Assembly (NCBI GenBank): GCA_020740775.1
Contig: JAHEWK010000020.1
Span: forward strand, 1,031,903-1,095,902
DNA length: 64,000 nucleotides
From: Ilyonectria destructans
Lineage: Eukaryota; Ascomycota; Sordariomycetes; Hypocreales; Nectriaceae
Reading direction: 5' to 3'
Position 1 is the stretch's first letter; each line of letters begins with the position of its first letter. The notes under the pieces were generated by a model that made no database searches, was not told the origin of the DNA, and was given only the letters and a program-made list of their open reading frames with translations. Below, one piece after another: positions 54,808-64,000 of this stretch. Position numbers and translations under genes: made by a program.

Positions 54808-54912
54808 TCAAGTTGGTATGCTTCCAGTCCCGTTGCAAAAAGTACATTTAAAGCCTTCGTCCGTCTGGCCCTTCTTGCAATTGTCACATGGTTTGGACAT
54901 CGTGCTTTTCAT
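54808..54912 (-). CDS. 34-aa CxxC-x10-CxxC microprotein
   Basis: A 34-aa frame MKSTMSKPCDNCKKG... with C9-x2-C12-x10-C23-x2-C26 and a following NGTGS. The second half (CTFCNGTGSIP) looks like a DnaJ-type zinc knuckle (CxxCxGxG). Upstream lies a GTATGA donor, a taactgac branch-like site and a tggcag acceptor just before the leader, so a 5'-UTR intron is likely. A second start at residue 5 (MSKPCDNC) has a good context. Zinc binding is inference. It could also be a broken exon of a larger gene. Confidence 0.42.
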   Translation of the reverse strand: MKSTMSKPCDNCKKGQTDEGFKCTFCNGTGSIPT

Positions 54913-55292
54913 ATGTGGAAGTAGCCTGCCATCACGTCAGTTACTTGCCGGAAATCGGTATGACCGTCATACCTTTATCTCCCGATGTCAGAATTCCGTG
55001 AAGGGGAGTGTCATGCTAGGCGTAGATTGAGAAGTTGGGTAGGTTTCGCCAGCGGCCTGACCAAATGTGTTGTGGGTCTTATATGGCTTTGCTGTGGGAG
55101 ATTTCTCACTTGTCTGCATATCGGCTAGTGGAGGTTCAACAGGATTGGGCCGGATCTTGGCCGCATTATGGAAAAACCTTTTTGCGAATATGACGATGAA
55201 ATCGCCCCGCGCTGGTGACCAGATTTCCTTCCTCCCACTTCATCGGACCGGCCAAATTCTGTGTAGCTTCCTGATACTCCTCATATAACCCT

Positions 55293-55835
55293 ATGGATTC
55301 TTCCAGCTCAACAGCTGATGTCTTTGCTTCAGAACAAGGTTTAGACTCAGTATCTTCCGACAACATCCTACAGTTCTTGGAGGAACACGGGTTTTTCTAC
55401 CGAAAAGATGCAAATATCGGACAGCTCGTTGATGGTTTCTACAACCGAAGCTGTCAGAGGGACGCTGTGCTGGACGATTTCCTGCCAGCACTCCAACAAG
55501 ACTCGGTGAGTGGGATCTCAACCGCGATTCTACATTGTTACTTACGAGGGCAGCGACTCAGCAAAATCCTCAAATACTACACCCACGTGCCCAAATTCCG
55601 GTTTCCTTGGGGTACTCTAGAATGCTACTACCACTGGGCCTCAAAGTCAAATGAAACGGCAGAAATCGGACTGACCTTCTACATAGTGGCTTCCGGGTCA
55701 TATTTGGTGTGTCGTGACGGCGATTTCAAACTTCCTAAGGGGAAGCGGGGCGACGAGGGCATCCATCATGTTCTAGATCGTGACCTGGAGGACTGCACGG
55801 AGAGGGATGTTAAAATGGACCAAGGTGGCGTGTAA
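55293..55835 (+). CDS. Unknown protein, 164 or 180 aa
   Basis: ATG at 55293 (cctATGgattcttcc) opens a Ser-rich start, then DNILQFLEEHGFFYRKDANI and QLVDGFYNRSCQRDAVLDDF. A likely in-frame 48-bp intron at 55506-55553 (GTGAGT donor, ggcag acceptor) would reduce the product from 180 to 164 aa. After it come LSKILKYYTHVPKFRFPWG and EIGLTFYIVASGSYLVCRDG. Compact soluble protein, no signal peptide, four or five Cys. Family not recognised. Good codon bias. Confidence 0.55.
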   Translation: MDSSSSTADVFASEQGLDSVSSDNILQFLEEHGFFYRKDANIGQLVDGFYNRSCQRDAVLDDFLPALQQDSVSGISTAILHCYLRGQRLSKILKYYTHVPKFRFPWGTLECYYHWASKSNETAEIGLTFYIVASGSYLVCRDGDFKLPKGKRGDEGIHHVLDRDLEDCTERDVKMDQGGV

Positions 55836-56592
55836 GACCTCTTAGCCTTATTGCTAACCCGGATTTCTAACACATACTAGTCTAGTAGTTCATCCGTGGC
55901 TCGTACACAAATCGATAAAAGGTCGCTCGATCGTACTTGGATTTGTGAGGCCGAGATGATCTAAGGGGGAGGCACCAGGCGAGGCAGGGAGGGAGGGAGG
56001 AGGGAGGGGAGAGGAGGGACTGTCTGTGCCACAAGTAGGTATAGCCACCCCTACAGCCACCAGGGCTGAGGATTTAATATTGCACATGGCGAGCCTCCGG
56101 GGAAGGTCCCCAAGTTGAAGTTTATCAATATACAGACCCACCTTCTCACCTGTTATCTTTCCTGACTATGTGTCCCTAGCCAATACCCTTAGAGAAACGA
56201 ATTACCAGGAACGTTCCAAAACATTCATAGGAAACAGTCTCGTCCACGTCTAGCACCAGTGTTTTAGTGCTATAAAGTTTATTGTAGGCGTCCTTTTATA
56301 TAGGGTACTATACTCCGCATCTTGTCTCAGCTATTGATCTCAACAGTAGCATGGCACCTTAAGTAGAGAAGACTATGTTACACCTGATCTAGAAGAGGGC
56401 GATTTAGGGCTAACACGCACTGTGCTATGCTATGTTCCTAATACTACAAACACTGACGCTAAGCGTGGACGTGGACGAGACTGTAAAGCCTGGGCAGTTT
56501 AGCCTAGTTCCAGGAGATAGGGTTAATCTGCCAACATTCTGTTCCTTATCTTCGATTCCCTGACAACTCTGTGAACTATAGCGCATACACAC
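55836..56592. other. Intergenic with polypurine tract
   Basis: Contains the purine tract described separately. No supported coding sequence; 3' flank of the C2H2 gene. Confidence 0.4.
55986..56019. repeat. 34-nt polypurine (GGGA) tract
   Basis: An uninterrupted run of purines made of ggga and ggaggga units. Tracts like this can form triplex or G-rich structures; here it lies in the intergenic region after the gene at 55293. Confidence 0.85.
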
Positions 56593-57469
56593 TCAACGAT
56601 GCCCTTGACTCATGCTCGCGAGCCACATCTCCTCTGACATGCCTTGCATTACCCCACTTATATCTGTGCCGATAAGGTGATCCCATAACCCTAGTGTGCC
56701 CGAAACCCCATGCGAACTTGCTGAGGTGCTTTGAACGGAAACAACTGGTTCTGGTGATGGTATCGATGCCATTTGCGGAGTTTGGACAAGAGCATTGTTC
56801 GACTCTTCTTCCTGAACTGTAACGCCGCCTCTTTGATCGGGCTGAGGTGAGATACCCAGAGATGGTGTTTTAGGTTCACAGTTCCTGCGCGGCCGTCGCC
56901 TAGCAGACGGAATATGGGTAACGCGCCCTTTCAATGTTTCCTTAACGTAATTTTGCCGGCGAAGAACCTCGTCTTTATCTGGCGACACTCCCATACATCT
57001 ATGCCGGGTGTATGTGCTTGCCCACGGATGAGGATGGGCGCATTTGCCACATTCTCTCCCCCAAGGAATATCTGATTAGAATTCATTAGTGATACGCTAC
57101 AGAGCAGAGGTTCCGGGAACGATACGTGTGTAGCTGTGTCGTTCGAGGTCTGACAGTCTCGTAAACAACTTCCGGCAACCTTGGTCTAAGCAACGAAGCC
57201 CGTCCTCTTGACGCTGCGGCACGGGGGCTGCTTCAGCAGTTCTGCAACGTGACCTAGACTCGATATAATCGTCCAGGGATTCACAAACTCCATGGAGTTG
57301 TGGAATATTTTTGGCCAGTACAATGCATCCTATCTATGTCACGTTAGAGAGCCTTGATTGTGGTTAGGCACGATCTTACTAGATGTCGTGAAAAATGGGC
57401 TTGAAGATCCTCCGTTGATGTGATCATCTCGAAGCAAACATTGCACTCAGTAGGATATGCTTCCATCAT
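56593..57469 (-). CDS. C2H2 zinc-finger protein, 258 aa
   Basis: Exons 57380-57469, 57126-57333 and 56593-57071 (introns of 46 and 54 bp; GTAAGA and GTATCG donors) join to 258 aa. Finger 1 is C9-x2-C12-x12-H25-x3-H29 (CNVCFEMITSTEDLQAH). Finger 2 is C-x4-C-x12-H-x4-H (CLDQGCRKLFTRLSDLERH). A third, shorter Cys/His group (CGKCAHPHPWASTYTRH) follows, then a basic, disordered tail (ARRRPRRN) ending in a hydrophobic, acidic segment (GLWDHLIGTD, MSEEMWLASM) that could be an activation region. So a nuclear DNA- or RNA-binding protein is likely. The start MMEAYPTE may be internal: an upstream exon near 57950-58010 (TTYKLESDPCYAAKK, then a GTAAGG donor) can join in frame through an intron that would hold the minisatellite. 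Confidence 0.72.
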
Positions 57470-57500
57470 GCATCCCCAGAGCGCAGACACTATAATTTAG

Positions 57501-57886
57501 GCGTAGAAGGCGTAGAAGGCGCAGAAGACGTAGAAGGCGCAGAAGACGTAGAAGGCGCAGAAGACGTAGAAGGCGCAGAAGACGTAGAAGGCGCAGAAGA
57601 CGTAGAAGGCGCAGAAGACGTAGAAGGCGTAGAAGACGCAGAAGGCGCAGAAGGCGCAGAAGGCGCAGAAGGCGTAGAAGGCGCAGAAGGCGCGGAGGGC
57701 GCAGAAGGCGCGGAGGGCGCAGAAGGCGCGGAGGGCGTAGAAGGCGCGGAGGGCGTAGAAGGCGCGGAGGGCGTAGAAGGCGCGGAGGGCGTAGAAGGCG
57801 CGGAGGGCGTAGAAGGCGCGGAGGGCGTAGAAGGCGCGGAGGGCGTAGAAGGCGCGGAGGGCGTAGAGGGCGCGGAGGGCGCGGAG
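57501..57886. repeat. 43-unit, 9-bp minisatellite (gcgtagaag)
   Basis: 386 bp of 9-bp units in three forms: gcgtagaag, gcgcagaag and gcgcggagg. The first part is an alternation of gcgtagaag and gcgcagaag, the last part alternates gcgcggagg and gcgtagaag. It is very G/A-rich on this strand and opens all three frames on the other strand (Pro-Ser-Ala or Leu-Arg repeats). It lies upstream of the C2H2 gene's first finger exon and ends 10 bp before an attatag acceptor-like site, so it is probably intronic. Confidence 0.92.
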
Positions 57887-57989
57887 ATACTTTTTGCAGG
57901 GGAATATTTTTGACAGACACTAGACACGAGTAGAACTGGTCCTTACCCTTTTTGGCTGCGTAGCAGGGGTCACTTTCGAGTTTGTAGGT

Positions 57990-59713
57990 AGTTCGCACGG
58001 ACGGTGTTGTCTTTCCCCGGCGATAGTGCAGCGACCATGCAAAGCATCCGCACTAACGGTAGAAACAAGAACCGTGGCACTGTAACTTCATCGGTAAAGC
58101 CTTCAGCTGCAGATAATTTGCTACTCCATGCTGCCCCGGATTGATTTACGTGTGGCGGCCGTCAATCGGCTCTGGCATGGCTAGCTGACTTGCTAAACGG
58201 ACAACTTAATAGTCATTCGCTCGTCTTTTCTCATCCTAATTCTTCTCGACTATGGGTGGAGGAATAGGTTTAAAAGAAAAGAAAAGAAAAGAAAAGAGAA
58301 GAAAGGATTAACCTCTGAAGACTATCAAGATGATATTTAGGTAAAAGGCTTAGTACTGGATCACAATAAATCGTGAACTTGGCTAACCCTCAATGTGTCG
58401 CTCTGTCCTTGTAACCCATTTTAGCCCCACCACTGTATCGTATTTCATAGTTTGAGGCGCCTCCATACTGAGATTCAAGATTGATAAGGCCTGTTCAAAT
58501 ATTAGTAGGGAATTAGGCCTGCCGTTTGCGTTTTATTCCACGTAGAGCATAACTTTGCGTGGGCGATGAGGAGTCATGCATGCCGCAAGGGTATGTACAC
58601 GAACTATTACATGGCCCATTGCCCTAGCTCCTTGTGGTCATTGCTAGGGGCAAGATGACCGATGATGGATGTGAGTCGCGACGATCGGAGCTGAGCACAC
58701 CGTCGTGCATGGTGACAGTACACTTGGCCTCAGTTTGGGCCACATCCACCAAGCCTCAATGAATAGGCCGCATGCAGGCTACCCCAGGCTAAGTCGAGTG
58801 GTGCCAGCAATTGTTCTGTGGCAGCCCTGCGGCCGCTCTCAACAGGATGTACAGCTATTGCATCAAAGCTGAGACAGCTTCCAGCGGAGTCGCATAGAGC
58901 CTTTCCATTGCGCCTGTGTTGAGGGCATGGACGTCTCAGTCTCCCTATTTGCCCGAGAGTAATATGTAGTTTTATCAGGGTATTCTCGTCTATCCTGGTA
59001 AGCGATTCAGACCTTTCCTAACCACGACTATAGTGTGGAAGTCATTGGGACCCTGGACAAAGGGGGTGGCCGCCTTCACACCGACCCACGAGGAATGAGG
59101 ACACCCGTAAACAATGTTCGTGTTGGTGAGGGACGTCTCACCCCTGATAGAAGCGGTAAGCCTCACTCTATCTGGTTACATGACTGGCTGGTTTAGGGGA
59201 AGCCTAGGGTACGAGGAACTGTGAGAGGAAGGATCCAGTGCACATCTCCGAGCTCTCGTTCCATTCAATCAAGCGTCCTCAGAAGTGCCAACTCATGCAG
59301 GAGCACCTGCACGTTCATGCACAGCACCGACTTCAATAGCGTTGTAGGGCGATGCTGTGGGCTGACAAGCCCATTCAATGCCAGCATGTATTTGCTCGAG
59401 GTTGGCCCCCATGGAAGATCTCAATAAGCATAAGAATGCGCACGTTCGTCCTCGCTGAATGACCGGACTCGGTCAGCGTTACTCGGCATTGCCTCGCAGC
59501 TCGCTCCCTTACTTCAAGGAACAAGCTCCTTCACGGGTGAACGACGCAGACTTTGTCCATCTATTGTCTCTATGAAATCCGATTGTCAGTCCCCGAGAGG
59601 TCACAGCCAATGTATCAAGACTAACGCTGAAGCTTAGACTGACCCTTGACGATCCTCTCCCGATACGCTCATACACGACTACGCTTGTACGCCACGAAGA
59701 TCTCGCTTAAAAC
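57990..59713. other. Intergenic, no gene seen
   Basis: About 1.7 kb, including the pentanucleotide microsatellite near 58272. Promoter and leader of the small gene at 59714 are at the right end. No supported coding sequence. Confidence 0.4.
58272..58305. repeat. (AAAAG)n microsatellite
   Basis: About six tandem aaaag units with one aaagag variant. Confidence 0.85.
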
Positions 59714-59947
59714 ATGTCGGACAAACCCAATCCACAGCCCCTTCCAATCCCTTCGGGTGGAAGTTCGTCCTCGCGTCAAGAGCCCTCAAACCAAGGAACC
59801 AAAACAGGCAATGCAGTTCAAGGTACGGACACTCCCAATTATAGGCAACCAGGCTCTGAATATCACCCAGGTTCCAAGGGGGGTAACTCCGGTGCAACAA
59901 GCATAGATGATTTCCCTGTGGTGGATGTCCGCACAGTCAAGCCCTAA
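59714..59947 (+). CDS. 77-aa polar small protein
   Basis: ATG at 59714 opens MSDKPNPQPLPIPSGGSSSS and continues as a Gly/Ser/Gln/Asn/Thr-rich chain (NQGTKTGNAVQG, SKGGNSGATSIDD) ending FPVVDVRTVKP. No Cys, no hydrophobic segment, so likely disordered. The leader is typical (gcttaaaacATGtc). It resembles the 42-aa protein at 3197 and the 51-aa protein at 1248 in composition and start. Function unknown. Confidence 0.55.
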   Translation: MSDKPNPQPLPIPSGGSSSSRQEPSNQGTKTGNAVQGTDTPNYRQPGSEYHPGSKGGNSGATSIDDFPVVDVRTVKP

Positions 59948-60087
59948 TGAAACTGCTATTAGGAGATGAGGTAGCTAGTTCGATGTCGTTGTTATAGGTA
60001 CTAATATTGAGATATAATCAATTGGAGTTCGTGTCGAGATGCAGGTTCGTGACACAAACCATGAATGTATATTCCATGGGACCGGTG

Positions 60088-61594
60088 TCATCTCAAAACT
60101 ATCATCGCCCGAGCATACCTCACATTGTTCCGGTGTGTCACAACACACCTCGCATCTCTTTGGTATTCCCATGGATACAATGCATTTTTTCGGTGTAGTG
60201 GGTATGATAAATTGCAAGTATCCAGCTGGAGTAAGTATGGTACCAGAGTGATGATGGATAGCTCGGTTTCGTGTAAACAACCATTTCCCTGGTTGTATGA
60301 ATCCAATGGCAACCTTCTCGGTCAGTAGTATCCCTTTGAAGTTATGCGGTAACCGGACTTACAGAATCTTTCCATGCTTGATAGTAAACAGCGAGATGTA
60401 GGCGCGACCAAGTATACGAGTACGAGTCGGCTATGACGCTGTGAAATTCAGAACTGCTATTGCTGCATTGGCACATTCCAGCGTCCAAAGCTTTCATTTG
60501 GAGGTCTGCTGAGGTGGAGAATACTTCGTAACCATTTATAGCACGAAGAGGCGAGATGCGAGGCACAGAATTGAGCCTTTCCATATCTTTCCCTAAGTCC
60601 TCATCTAAATCTCGCTCAGGTGGGACATTGAGTTTTGCCTTGATGTGCTCGAGCCGGGCGAACGGCCACTCAATTGGCTTGTCGACAAAATTGGGCAAAT
60701 GAAGGTGTTTGCAGACGTCCTCATATCTATACCCCGTACTGGTCAGCAACTACGTCTTGGTCTAAGGACACAAAATGGTACTCACGACATATCTTCCTGC
60801 AAAATCGACCAGATGAGAGACGCTGTGCAAAGAAGGTCTATATCGTCGCGCATATTAAAATCTCTTTCAAGGAGGTGCTGGGCTACAATATCTGCAACCT
60901 CGTCTCGAATGCTCTCATGCATGTACATGAGGGTAGTGAACTTGCAGTCATTGACTTCGCCAATTAGTATTAGTTCAATCTTAACACATTTTTGCTTGGC
61001 TGACTCACGAGCATATGCGTATAGAAGTCCCAGACCCCTCAACCCTACCCTGTTCACAATCCTATTCACCATACGAGCCCGGTTGTTCCATACTCTCTCA
61101 TTTCCGGACAATTTTCTCTCCTTTCCGGACAGAGCCACACGCCCCTGAACTATTCTAACACAAGATGATATGTACTGCAGTATCCATATGATTGACCTTG
61201 CGTGTTTGTCGAAATCGGTTGTCCTCTTGGAATCGGCCTTTGTGGCGAGATAGATTTTCATAACATCATCGGCAGCTTGCCACAGATTGTCTGTCATTTT
61301 AAACGCAAAATGAATACCCTCGCTGTTGCTGCAATATCCAGAATATATGAACCCATCTGACGAGGGTTGGTTCCATATTGTGGGAATAGAAAATCGAATC
61401 CAGCCGTCGGCAATCTCCAGCGGCGTCGACGGTATAGTTTCGTACAATCCTAGTCCCGTCAGGGTGTCTTTGACCACGCCGGCTGCAATGACAGTTGTAT
61501 CAACCGTTTGATGTTTTGGGCGTTTCCGTGCGGGCTCACCCGGTTCACGGACCGGTAAAATGGTACCAGCCGTGTTGACGGACGGGGGTTTCAT
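60088..61594 (-). CDS. Unknown protein, about 457 aa, spliced
   Basis: Exons up to 61601, then 60786, 60363-60726 and 60088-60288 fit (introns of 59 and 74 bp, GTGAGT and GTAAGT donors). From the ATG at 61594 (MKPPSVNTAGTILPV) the product is about 457 aa; a tiny upstream exon at 61673-61680 is possible. A basic stretch (ARKRPKHQ) is near the start. Helical middle parts include DNLWQAADDVMKIYLATK, ARSIIWILQYISSCVRIVQG and KQKCVKIELILIGEVND, and DEVADIVAQHLLERDF. The last exon has ELSIITLVPYLLQLD. If the last intron is not used, the protein ends 13 residues after KDS. I do not recognise it. Soluble, perhaps nuclear. Confidence 0.6.
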
Positions 61595-62431
61595 TGCGAG
61601 CCTAAGCATCCATAAGATTCTCAGAGCCTTATTTGTGATAATATGTGGGCTAGAGCCCAGGTAACGGCTTACCTTGACATGCATGAGGATGCGCGTTCAT
61701 TGAGCAGCCGAGTTTGCCGATCAGGGAGCCTGAGGCGAAGCTAAAGACCAAGGCTGAAGCCCAGATGTGCCACACCAAGCCACAGGTTACGCGGAGTAGC
61801 CGGAGATACCGGACCCGGTTGAGGATTCGTAGGTTTTGGACTGGCACTGAAGCAGTCTGCGATGACACAGCATGGATTGTGAGCCTGTGCGACGATCGCT
61901 ACAAGCAGATGAGTGATGGCCCTAGCGAGAGAGCGTGAGACATTAGTATGAGGCATATGAATGATAGGGAAGGGTTTGCGTGATGGTCGTAGGGGTCATT
62001 GGGAGGCGGCGGCGCAGTGAGGACGATTGCGCAGGAACGGTGTGTGCAGGGTCCGCAGGGAGAGCGTGCGAAAATCACGCGGAATGTGCTGACGATGTCC
62101 TTATCCACTCCTTCCCTCTTCCCTCTTTCCCACCCGGCTCCTGCGGGTGGGGCCCCCCCCGAGCTAAGGTGGCCCCACTACGCGCCGACGAAGATGATGC
62201 GCAACAGGGGAATGGTGATCCCCAGGGGCCAACAGGTGTGGGCAAGGTAATGTATAAAGTGCATATTGTCCGCAGGCCATTTCTATATTGGTTATACATT
62301 ATCGTCGTCACATTGCGCAATTCAACCTCCTCTTTCAGCGCAATCACATTGCACGTCGCGCGTCCTGTCACTTCTGTTCTGTGTCGGCCTTGCACCACGC
62401 ACGTTACCCGCCAACCGCTGCAGCCATCGAG
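61595..62431. other. Intergenic between divergent genes
   Basis: Shared upstream region of the leftward gene at 60088-61594 and the rightward membrane-protein gene at 62432. No supported coding sequence. Confidence 0.4.
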
Positions 62432-63376
62432 ATGGTTCCTCTTGAATTCATTGTGGCGACGTGCGTCTTCTCTCTAGATATCCCATTATCGTTTTACCAG
62501 CCTACGAAGCCAGATGATCGATTGTATTTCTGGCTTGGCCGCCTTTGCTTTACCATAGTGGCGGAGGGCATACCCCTTCTATGTCTCTGGCTTGGATATC
62601 AACCTGTGGTATTAGCCAGTCTTGTCATCCTCATGGCCTTGGTCGGGAATATATTGGTCGAGGTAGGATTGGGACACTATCATTCCGAGGATAGAGCTAA
62701 CGGCAATCAGGAACAACATTTTGACCGCCGGATATTTCGACACGATAATAAACAGCAGTGGACTATGAGAATAGGCTGTTTTGTCAGTCTGGCACTCATT
62801 ATTGGTAGCTTCATATCGCTCTATGTGAAAAATCATCTCGTCCTGAGACGATTGCTCCTTGCTGCTGCATACATGAGTCAGCGGTTTTCGGTCGTTGTTG
62901 CCTGCATCAGCATGATTCAATCGATCAAAAAAGCCGGAGGTTCCAATATTCAAGATAAAGCACGCAAAAAGGCGCGCTTGTATATCTCCTTGATTGCGCT
63001 TATAGTGTCTGGTGGTATCGGATTCTCCCCCTTGCCTTTCTTTTATCAGGCGGTTGTGAGTACAGCTCTTTTACTGTAAATAACTAGAATTCTAATTCTC
63101 TAGGGTCTTTACGCATGCTCTGTCATCGTAGATTGTATATACGCCTTTTTGAGCCATCGGAGCAACAAGAAATCGCGAGTTGATCTTGCCTCTGCGATTC
63201 CTACAGGGGGATCCAGAGAAAGTCAGATTTCGTTAGTGGAGTCTCAGCGTTCAGGGAGCATTGCGCATCCGCCGGAGAGATCACCAGGGTCAGAGAAGCC
63301 AGTGAACTTAGCCGGGCCAGTGTCGAAGATAGACGTTATAGAGTATATGGATTGGGTGCCCGAAACCATAGCCTGA
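62432..63376 (+). CDS. Multi-span membrane protein, 298 aa
   Basis: Exons 62432-63055 and 63104-63376 (48-bp intron, GTGAGT donor, ctctag acceptor) join in phase 0 to 298 aa. Hydrophobic spans fall near residues 4-22, 33-54, 58-80, 112-132, 141-162, 182-204 and 205-225, so six or seven spans, followed by a ~70-residue polar tail (SRESQISLVESQRSGSIAH and SKIDVIEYMDWVPETIA). The loop 84-111 is charged (DRANGNQEQHFDRRIF). Seven spans with a short outside start and long tail recall receptor-like layouts, but the sequence does not show a known receptor signature. The ATG at 62432 is preferred over upstream in-frame codons because the leader before it is unlike coding sequence. Confidence 0.68.
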
Positions 63377-64000
63377 TATGAGAAACCTCCCTAGACACTA
63401 GTTGATATACACAATCTCTTATACATCAATACAAACCTACTTACCGCGATCTTCAACCTTCTCCAATTCTCCTTGTTGTCGCCAACAAGCCCGAGCTTAC
63501 CCTTTCCTATGCAACTAGTTGACATTGAGATTCATGTACTTGGCTCTCCACCAGCTAATGGAGTCAGGAAAGACTGTAACCATCAAGCAAGTGAATCACG
63601 ACGAAAGATCGGGCGATCTCTCCGCCTAAGATGACAAAGGAAAGAAAGATCCGCAGCGTAGGGCTGCTGAAAGTACATGTATGAAATGATGATACGATCC
63701 AGATTTATGCATAAGAAAACTCGCTTCAAACCGCATGCAGACACGCTAAAGCATTTCATCATCCCGGGACGGTGGAATTGGTGAGGGTGAACACTGAACT
63801 ACACCGGAACCGACTGAGGGATCGTAGAGGAACACGGGTATGGATCTTAGACCGGTGTTTCTGGCGGTCAGCTGGCTACAAATGCATCTTTACACTGAAA
63901 CATCCTTGCCCAGTAAGCATCGCTTGCTTTATTTCTTGGCTCCCTTCGTAGATACCCAGTCCAATAGAAATATGATCCCTATTAACAGAAAGGACGAGCA
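63377..64000. other. Right-edge intergenic
   Basis: Nothing strong. A 41-codon frame from an ATG at 63509 has no splice or context support. The end may belong to a gene beyond the window. Confidence 0.4.

Noticed and set aside
57447..57998. Leu-Arg-Arg and Pro-Ser-Ala repeat proteins of 145-183 aa on the minus strand
   Set aside because: Pure translation of the 9-bp array in different frames, with no domain beyond it; an intronic position is more likely.
63509..63634. 41-aa frame at the right end
   Set aside because: No leader, splice or composition support.
1..64000. tRNA, rRNA or CRISPR arrays
   Set aside because: No tRNA-like box pair, rRNA stretch or regularly spaced identical repeats with unique spacers were visible by eye; the tandem arrays have no spacers.

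Overview
This window looks like filamentous ascomycete (Pezizomycotina) nuclear DNA, probably an accessory or repeat-rich part of a chromosome. Genes carry 45-100 bp introns with GTNNGT donors, CTAAC/CTGAC-like branch sites and (C/T)AG acceptors, on both strands, with no operons. The families seen are typical of moulds: a LaeA-like methyltransferase, Zn2Cys6 and C2H2 regulators, a Myb/SANT protein, a CCCH protein, a fungal APH-type kinase and a PIAS/Siz SUMO ligase. I cannot name the species from sequence alone.

Layout. 1-0.4 kb: two minisatellites. 1.2-7.7 kb: three small spliced or very short genes (51, 42 and 82 aa), a 172-aa unknown protein and an 870-aa disordered protein with a perfect 22-bp inverted repeat just upstream. 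8.7-10.4 kb: an eight-exon LaeA-like methyltransferase. 11.4-12.6 kb: an unknown acidic-tailed protein. 13.3-14.0 kb: a broken EgtD-type methyltransferase. 14.6 kb: a 36-aa zinc-knuckle-like peptide. 15-20.4 kb: an APH-fold kinase, a C-terminally short amidase and a tandem-CCCH protein with a NYN-like N-terminal half. 21.8-26 kb: dispersed repeats flanking a half Zn2Cys6-like plus caspase-like protein that lacks the catalytic cysteine and a clear start. 26.3-29.5 kb: a full-length M16 protease that has lost most of its zinc site. 30-35 kb: mostly intergenic, with repeats and small genes. 35.4-40.7 kb: a C2H2/Myb protein with a hypervariable Gln/Glu repeat, a MULE transposase scrap and the SUMO E3 ligase. 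43-49 kb: an unknown 443-aa protein, a decayed Tad-like LINE and a Zn2Cys6 regulator. 49-55 kb: gene-poor with possible relics. 55-63.4 kb: a small unknown protein, a C2H2 factor with a 43-unit minisatellite at its 5' side, a 77-aa polar protein, a 457-aa unknown protein and a multi-span membrane protein.

Two themes recur. Several enzyme-family genes look like decayed or repurposed copies: the dead-site M16 protein, the caspase-like protein with Ser for Cys, the truncated amidase and the stop-interrupted methyltransferase. There is also an unusual set of very small, mostly polar or Cys-rich proteins (34-82 aa), several with introns in or beside the coding region, which ordinary length cut-offs would miss. 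Exon models here were built by eye from splice signals, reading-frame closure and remembered family consensus; no database search was run.
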